Assembly: GCF_013003965.1 (NCBI RefSeq)
Contig: NZ_CP053069.1
Span: 2,821,419-2,885,418 of the forward strand
Reading direction: 5' to 3'
DNA length: 64,000 nucleotides
Origin: Usitatibacter rugosus
GTDB lineage: Bacteria > Pseudomonadota > Gammaproteobacteria > Burkholderiales > Usitatibacteraceae
The stretch's first letter is position 1; each line of letters begins with the position of its first letter. The notes under the pieces are model-generated. The model saw only the letters and a program-made list of their open reading frames with translations, was not told the origin of the DNA and did not search any database. This document shows, piece after piece, positions 59,506 to 64,000 of this stretch. The translations under genes were made by a program, and so were the position numbers.

Positions 59506-61449
59506 ATGACCGCAAGACACCTTCCCGCTCGCGCCGCGGCGCTCCTCGCCGCAGTGCTCGTCGCCTCGTGCGGCGGCGGCGGCAGCCCGGGCGACACGCC
59601 GACCCAGTTCACCCCGCCCCCCGTGGCGCCGGTGTCGGGTCCCGACAAGTTCCTGATGTTCCCGAACCCGCAGGTGCAGGACTCCGGCGTGGTCCAGACC
59701 ACGGTGGACGACTATGCCAACGCCTACTACCGCGCGATCGATCCCAACAACGAGCGCGACACGCTCGCCAAGTGGAAGGTGAAGAACGGCTTCGAGACCG
59801 GCACGGGGCAGGAGATCACGGTCGTCTTCGGCGACCAGCGCGACCTGGGCTACGGCCGGCGCATGAATGCGCGCCGCAACCCGGACGGCACGCTCGCCTT
59901 CTACGTCGAGAACTACCTCGTGCGCACCGGCGCGGACTACGCGTACTCGAACCTGAACCTCGAGGCGGCGATCGTGCGCGACCCGAGCCGCTTCATCGGC
60001 GTGAACGCGATCGAGTTCAGCCCCGGTCCCAACGGCGGCGTCGCCTTCGCCAAGTGGTACAACTTCAGCTCCACCACGGGCATCCGCGCCACGCAGGTCG
60101 ACCTCGATGGCCGCGGCACCAAGGCCATGCCCGGCCCCTGCATCACCTGCCACGGCGGCCGCGGCGACGCGCTCACGCCGCCGGATGCCACCGGCAAGCC
60201 GCGCTTCAACCTCGTGCGCTTCTCCGAATCGAAGAGCCGTGGCGACGTCGAAGGCCACATGCATCCGTTCGAACCCGATGTGTTCGGCTTCAGCGACCGT
60301 GCGGGCTTCACGCGCTCCGAGCAGGAAGCGGCGATCAAGATCATCAACAAGTGGATCCTGTGCACGTATCCGCTGCCCACGGCTTCCACGGCGCCGGAAG
60401 ACCAGTGCCGCCGCCCGGCCAGCCCGAGCGAATGGCAGGGCACCGCGGCCTCGCTCATCAAGGCCTACTACGGCGGCGACGGCCTGCCCGACGCGACGTT
60501 CAAGGACGAATACGTGCCCACGGGCTGGGTCACCGCGGGCCAGTCCACGCTCTACGAGAACGTGGTCAAGCCCTCCTGCCGCACCTGCCACATCATGCGC
60601 GGCAGCGGCGGCAACTCGGACCTCGACTTCGACTCGTACGAGAAATTCCGCGCGTTCAACGACCGCGTGAAGGTCCACGTGCAGGAGCGCGGCAACATGC
60701 CGCTCGCGAAGATCGTCTACGACGCGTTCTACGTCGCAGGCGCTCCCGGCCCGAATTCCGTGGCCACGTTCCTCGCCGCCCAGGGCCATGCGTCGCGCGA
60801 CGCGGCCGGTGCGCCGCTGCTGCCCGGCCGCCCGATCGCGCGCCTGGGACCCACGCGCGTGGTCGCGCCCGGCTCGACGACGCTCATCTCCAGCGACAGC
60901 GTCTTCGCGAGCACCTATCAATGGTCGGTCGTGTCGGGCAACGCGACGCTCGCCAACCCGACGACGGCCTCGCCCACGTTCACGGCGGCGGCACCCGGCA
61001 CCTATGTCGTGCGCCTGGTGATCACGGGCAACAACCTCACCAGCGCCCCGGCCCAGCAAACGATCGTCGTGCAGGAAGGCCTTCCCGTCGCGCCGGCCAA
61101 CATCCGGTTCTCGCACATCAAGGAGATCCTGCAGACGGCGGGGTGCACCAACTGCCACGCCCCCGATGGGCAGCTGCCGCGGCCGCCGCTCTTCTACTCG
61201 AACATCGACCGCAACGACGACGGCATCGTGGGCGACGCGACCGACGACCTCTGGTTCTACGCCGAGGTCCGCAGCCGCGTGAACTTCACCGAGCCCAGCG
61301 CGAGCGCGCTGCTGCGCAAGCCCTCGGGCAACCACCACGGCGGGCTGCTCCAGCCCGGCTTCGCGGTGGACGCCGAAGCCGGCAGCGGGGCGCGGGCGCG
61401 GTACGAGACGTTCTATAACTGGATCGCGAACGGCGCGCCTTACCAGTAG
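59506..61449 (+). CDS. triheme cytochrome c lipoprotein with PKD-like domain
   Basis: A 647-residue exported lipoprotein: lipobox LAAVLVASC (Cys at about 22), then a Gly-rich stretch. Three CxxCH heme sites are CITCH (212-216), CRTCH (358-362) and CTNCH (547-551). Residues about 430-520 form a PKD/Ig-like domain. The N-terminal third (FPNPQVQDSGVVQTTVDDY) is of unknown fold. The ATG is 11 bp after the previous stop with an AGGGGA ribosome site, so both are one operon. Surface or outer-membrane electron transfer is the likely role; the partner is the upstream heme-repeat protein. Confidence 0.85.
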   Translation: MTARHLPARAAALLAAVLVASCGGGGSPGDTPTQFTPPPVAPVSGPDKFLMFPNPQVQDSGVVQTTVDDYANAYYRAIDPNNERDTLAKWKVKNGFETGTGQEITVVFGDQRDLGYGRRMNARRNPDGTLAFYVENYLVRTGADYAYSNLNLEAAIVRDPSRFIGVNAIEFSPGPNGGVAFAKWYNFSSTTGIRATQVDLDGRGTKAMPGPCITCHGGRGDALTPPDATGKPRFNLVRFSESKSRGDVEGHMHPFEPDVFGFSDRAGFTRSEQEAAIKIINKWILCTYPLPTASTAPEDQCRRPASPSEWQGTAASLIKAYYGGDGLPDATFKDEYVPTGWVTAGQSTLYENVVKPSCRTCHIMRGSGGNSDLDFDSYEKFRAFNDRVKVHVQERGNMPLAKIVYDAFYVAGAPGPNSVATFLAAQGHASRDAAGAPLLPGRPIARLGPTRVVAPGSTTLISSDSVFASTYQWSVVSGNATLANPTTASPTFTAAAPGTYVVRLVITGNNLTSAPAQQTIVVQEGLPVAPANIRFSHIKEILQTAGCTNCHAPDGQLPRPPLFYSNIDRNDDGIVGDATDDLWFYAEVRSRVNFTEPSASALLRKPSGNHHGGLLQPGFAVDAEAGSGARARYETFYNWIANGAPYQ

Positions 61450-61470
61450 GCGCTGCGCGACCCGGGAGAA

Positions 61471-61495
61471 GCCCGCTTCGGCGGGCTTTTTCTTT
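61471..61495 (+). terminator. terminator after the triheme lipoprotein gene
   Basis: GCCCGC-TTCG-GCGGGC stem with a UUCG tetraloop and TTTTTCTTT tail, 21 bp after the stop codon. It is matched, in mirror image, by the FecR-side terminator at 61727-61750. Confidence 0.92.
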
Positions 61496-61532
61496 GCGGG
61501 CTGGCGCCCGGACCTGGACCTCAAACCCCTAG

Positions 61533-61693
61533 AGCTTTTCACCACGGAGGCACGGAGAACACGGAGGGCCACGGAGAAACACGTGAATGAATCTCAAGTA
61601 ACGCGATCCTGATCGCTACACGGTGACCGCAACTGCGATTTCAAGATTCCTCCGTGGCCCTCCGTGTTCTCCGTGCCTCCGTGGTGAAAAGCT
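61533..61693. repeat. large inverted repeat with CACGGAG units between convergent genes
   Basis: Arms of 44 bp are perfectly complementary (61533-61576 with 61650-61693) around a 73-nt unique centre; pairing continues outward with one indel through CCCCTAGA. Each arm holds four copies of CACGGAG (61543, 61551, 61560, 61570 in the left arm) at 8-10 bp steps. It lies between two terminators, so it may be little transcribed. No ORF or transposase is inside. The layout parallels the repeat at 34036-34316. Confidence 0.94.
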
Positions 61694-61726
61694 TAGGGGG
61701 TTGGGGTCTAACAAGAAACAAGAGCG

Positions 61727-61750
61727 AAAAAAAAGCCCGCCGAAGCGGGC
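61727..61750 (-). terminator. terminator after the FecR-like gene
   Basis: Minus-strand GCCCGC-TTCG-GCGGGC stem (61735-61750) with eight T residues after it (61734 down to 61727). It lies 21 bp past the stop codon of the FecR-like gene and has the same stem and loop sequence as the opposite terminator. Confidence 0.92.
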
Positions 61751-61771
61751 TTTCTTCTTGCGCGAGCGAGA

Positions 61772-62497
61772 CTAGTACCCGCGCCGCGGCCCCATGTAGT
61801 CGCTCTTCGGGAAGACGAAAGGCGGCTGTCGCCCCACCAGCGTCTCGATCAGCGCCAGCTCCTGGTCCGTGTGGTTCACGAACGGCGCGGGACGGATGTT
61901 CTTGCCCTTCTGCTCGTTCGCGAGGATGTAGAGCGGACGGTCGTGGTGCTTGGCGGCCACCGTTTCCTTGCTCTCCGGATCGTTGAGGGCAGAGACGTCG
62001 GCCACGCCGTAGCAGGTGCAGAAATAGGTCTGGTCGGGTTCGGCTTCCATGTAGACGCCCGTGCCGCGGATGCCGATGGAGGCGATGCGCGTCGTGAGCG
62101 ACACCGGGCGGCGGCTCGGGAACACCGAGAGCAGCTTGCCGGTAAGGAGCTTGATGCCCGTGACCACCAGGGAATCGGCGGGCGGAGCTTCCACCAGCAC
62201 GTTGCTGTCCGCGCGCAGGATGAAGGCGCTCTCGCCCACCGCGTAGACGACTTCGCTGTTCTTGCCCGTCTGGATGGTCGAGCCGGCGCCGATCTTCGAC
62301 TCCGTGGTGGCGGCCTGGCCGTTGATGAGGACCGTGCCGTTCACGCGGTAGACGGACTTGCCGGCGGGCAGCTTGGAAGGCGCACTGCCCAGGACTTGCG
62401 CGAGGGCCTCGATTCCCGCCCCCGAAAAAGCACCCATCGCCAGGGCCTGGATCAGCCAACGGCGCCGAGGATCTTCGGCTTCACCGAATCGCTTCAT
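61772..62497 (-). CDS. FecR-domain protein with twin-arginine-like leader
   Basis: A 241-residue protein. The N terminus PRRRWLIQALAMGAFSGAG resembles a Tat leader. A FecR domain (about 45-150) follows: GKSVYRVNGTVLINGQAA, TIQTGKNSEVVYAVGESAFILRA, and KLLSVFPSRRPVSLTTRIASIGIRGTGVYME. The tail has CTCYG and HHDRPLYI, a possible metal or disulfide site. It is not next to a FecI sigma factor or TonB receptor. It is convergent with the heme protein operon. It may be a periplasmic sensor or binding protein; function unknown. Confidence 0.85.
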   Translation of the reverse strand: MKRFGEAEDPRRRWLIQALAMGAFSGAGIEALAQVLGSAPSKLPAGKSVYRVNGTVLINGQAATTESKIGAGSTIQTGKNSEVVYAVGESAFILRADSNVLVEAPPADSLVVTGIKLLTGKLLSVFPSRRPVSLTTRIASIGIRGTGVYMEAEPDQTYFCTCYGVADVSALNDPESKETVAAKHHDRPLYILANEQKGKNIRPAPFVNHTDQELALIETLVGRQPPFVFPKSDYMGPRRGY

Positions 62498-62659
62498 GTG
62501 CGCTTACCTCTTCTTTTCGTATGAGGGCTATACGGCCACCCTCCTCCCTTAGATGTTTGCATTATCACAGCTAAGTCGCTGTTCCCCAATGCTGAAAATC
62601 ACACTTGACCAGTGACCGCGGGTCATTTATTCTGGCCGTCAACTGACCCGGAGTCATTT
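62498..62659 (+). promoter_or_regulatory. TetR promoter with two operators
   Basis: TTGACC (62605-62610) and TATTCT (62628-62633) form a -35/-10 pair with 17-bp spacing. Operator 1, TGACCGCGGGTCA (62613-62625), fills the spacer; operator 2, TGACCCGGAGTCA (62644-62656), lies just before the ATG and covers the GGAG ribosome site. The centres are 31 bp apart. Both are near-perfect TGACC/GGTCA palindromes, so the regulator probably represses its own gene. The FecR-like gene start is upstream at 62497; its promoter is not clear. Confidence 0.68.
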
Positions 62660-63340
62660 ATGGCCGTCAAGCAACGCGCCGTCGCGGAGGCGGACAAGGA
62701 GGAGCGGCGTAACGCCATCCTCGACGCGGCCGAAGCGCTGTTCAACGAGCACCCCACCCGCGTCGCCAACGTCGCCGAGGTCGCCGCGGCGGCCGGGCTC
62801 GCCAAGGGCACGGTCTACCTGTACTTCCCCAGCAAAGAAGAGATGCTTCTGGCGCTCCATGAGCGCCACGTCGCGCGCTTCTTCGCCGAGGTGATGCGCC
62901 TGCTGGACGGACCGGGCGAGATCGACTTCGATGCCGTATTCGAGGTGACGCGCAAGCACTTCATCCGCGCGCCCGGCTGCCTCGCCCTCACCAGCCGCTG
63001 CTTCGGGTTGATGGACCGCGAGATCCCGCTCGAGACGGCCCTGGAGTTCAAGATCCGCGTCGCGCAGACCCTCGCCGCCGCGGGTACCGCGCTCGAGCGG
63101 CACTTCCCCGCGCTCTCCCCGGGCCAGGGCATCGTGGTCTTCCTGCACAGCTACGGCCTGATCGTCGGGCTGTGGCAGCTCCTGCATCCCAACGAGCGGT
63201 TCGGCGCGGCGATGAATCGTCCGGAGCTGAAGCTCATCAAGCGCGACTACGAGCGCGACATCGAGGCGGCGCTGCGCGCCCTGTGGTCGGGCATGACCGC
63301 GGGCAGCGTTCCGGCCACGCCGAAAAGGAAATCGCGATGA
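62660..63340 (+). CDS. TetR/AcrR-family transcriptional regulator
   Basis: A 226-residue repressor. The N-terminal HTH reads ERRNAILDAAEALFNEHP and VAEVAAAAGLAKGTVYLYFPSKEEML, the classic TetR pattern. The C-terminal ligand domain (about 70-210) is helical. It overlaps the adaptor gene start as ATGA, so it is the first gene of a regulator-efflux operon. The two operators at its promoter and the TetR class predict ligand-relieved autorepression. Ligand unknown. Confidence 0.92.
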   Translation: MAVKQRAVAEADKEERRNAILDAAEALFNEHPTRVANVAEVAAAAGLAKGTVYLYFPSKEEMLLALHERHVARFFAEVMRLLDGPGEIDFDAVFEVTRKHFIRAPGCLALTSRCFGLMDREIPLETALEFKIRVAQTLAAAGTALERHFPALSPGQGIVVFLHSYGLIVGLWQLLHPNERFGAAMNRPELKLIKRDYERDIEAALRALWSGMTAGSVPATPKRKSR

Positions 63341-64000
63341 AGCACGTCCTTTCGCTCGCCGCGCTCGCGGCGGTGCTCGCCGCGTGCGGCGGCAGCAAGA
63401 CCCCGACCGAAGCCGTCCGTCCGGTGCTCACGCAGAAGGTCGCGGCCGGCGCCGCGGCAGCGCGCGACGTGTATTCGGGCGAGGTGCGCGCGCGCTACGA
63501 GACCGACCTCGGCTTCCGCATCGCCGGCAAGATCCTCAAGCGCGAGGTCGACGCGGGGGCCCGCGTGAAGAAGGGCCAGGTGCTCGCGCGCCTCGATCCC
63601 GAGGACGCCAAGCTCGCCGCCGATGCCGCGCGCGCGCAGACCGCCTCCTCCGAGAGCGACCTCGCGCTCGCCAAGTCCGAGCTCGACCGCAGCGCCGACC
63701 TGCTCGACAAGAAGTTCATCAGCCAGAGCGCGTACGACGCGAAGAAGAACATCTACAACGCGGCCCAGGCGAAGCACGACCAGATGAAGTCGCAGGCGGC
63801 GATCTCCACGAACCAGGCCGGCTACACGACGCTCACCGCGGATGCCGATGGCGTCGTGCTGGTGGCGATGGCCGAGCCGGGACAAGTGGTCACCGCGGGA
63901 CAGGCCGTGCTCAAGCTCGCGCACGCCGGCGAGAAGGACGTGGTGCTGAACGCACCCGAGGGCCAGCTCGCGCGCTTCCGCGTCGGCGAGGACGTCGGCA
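63337..64000 (+). CDS. HlyD-family RND efflux periplasmic adaptor, N-terminal part (truncated by window edge)
   Basis: Membrane-fusion subunit linking an inner-membrane pump to an outer-membrane channel. The visible 221 residues have a lipobox (LAACGG, Cys at about 17), then the biotinyl-lipoyl-like strand LGFRIAGKILKREVDAGARVKKGQVLARLDPED, an alpha-hairpin (about 85-150) and the returning strand TADADGVVLVAMAEPGQVVTAGQAVLKL. The ATG overlaps the TetR stop. The pump gene presumably follows beyond the edge. Confidence 0.92.
   Translation, partial: MKHVLSLAALAAVLAACGGSKTPTEAVRPVLTQKVAAGAAAARDVYSGEVRARYETDLGFRIAGKILKREVDAGARVKKGQVLARLDPEDAKLAADAARAQTASSESDLALAKSELDRSADLLDKKFISQSAYDAKKNIYNAAQAKHDQMKSQAAISTNQAGYTTLTADADGVVLVAMAEPGQVVTAGQAVLKLAHAGEKDVVLNAPEGQLARFRVGEDVG

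Noticed and set aside
59498-59509. Three-codon ORF (MTA) before the triheme gene.
   Set aside because: Too short to call and can arise by chance between two ATG triplets.
54851-59515. 1500-codon open frame antisense to the heme-repeat gene.
   Set aside because: Composition is Arg/Gly/Ala/Asp-rich noise; the plus-strand protein has clear domains.
61543-61576. CACGGAG repeats as a CRISPR array.
   Set aside because: Units are 7 bp at 8-10 bp steps with no spacers of CRISPR size and no cas genes.

Overview
The window is GC-rich, almost fully coded bacterial chromosome. Class Betaproteobacteria fits best: it carries the gyrA-serC-pheA-hisC-tyrA-aroA-cmk-rpsA-ihfB supraoperon known from beta- and gammaproteobacteria, a tmRNA with tag ANDDSYALAA, an mtaD-ubiG-gph block, and a formate dehydrogenase locus with DUF3305/DUF3306 genes. 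I cannot place it below class from sequence alone. No insertion sequence, prophage, CRISPR array or rRNA gene was seen.

Layout. 1-14797 (minus strand): gyrA, serC, a SerA-type dehydrogenase, pheA, hisC, tyrA, aroA, cmk, rpsA, ihfB, then lapA-lapB-pyrF-ugd behind a strong terminator; ugd runs off the left edge. Many junctions are 4-base ATGA/GTGA/TTGA overlaps, so translation is probably coupled along aromatic amino acid, serine, histidine and nucleotide genes. 15098-19661 (plus): an OmpA-like protein, mtaD, ubiG, gph and a DUF1501 protein. 19734-20105: tmRNA. 20141-30641: an Asp/Glu-type racemase, then a glycan or cell-surface group with a glycosidase-like protein, three methyltransferases, a 2-oxoglutarate oxygenase and two large fused glycosyltransferases. 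30750-34033: a CHASE2-adenylate cyclase and a metallo-beta-lactamase-fold protein. 34318-36795 (minus): a MoxR/VWA pair with an SRPBCC protein that has a histone-H1-like tail. 36860-40547: DUF4139 protein, Oxidored-like peptide, esterase, GNAT and Cu/Zn superoxide dismutase.

40649-54545 is a formate dehydrogenase and molybdenum cofactor region. On the minus strand lie DUF3305-DUF3306, then a polyferredoxin, a TorD-type chaperone, a Tat leader peptide, FdhA (cysteine form), FdhB, a small lipoprotein, the cytochrome b subunit and a Pro/Ala/Lys-rich secreted protein. Divergently on the plus strand lie moaA, fdhD, mobA, a 2H phosphoesterase, moeA and a hotdog thioesterase. Together these make, sulfurate, load and export a periplasm-facing molybdo-enzyme feeding electrons to the quinone pool.

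54653-62497 is the most unusual part. A 1613-residue protein carries an N-terminal heme-c motif, seven tandem Ig-like repeats of about 90 residues and two consecutive outer-membrane beta-barrel regions. It is followed 11 bp later by a triheme lipoprotein with a PKD-like domain and faces a convergent FecR-like protein. I propose this as a candidate undescribed surface cytochrome system. The window ends with a TetR regulator, whose two operators sit on its own promoter, and the start of an efflux adaptor gene. Two convergent intergenic regions (34034-34317 and 61450-61771) hold large inverted repeats with perfect arms of 42-44 bp and central loops of 73-77 nt.
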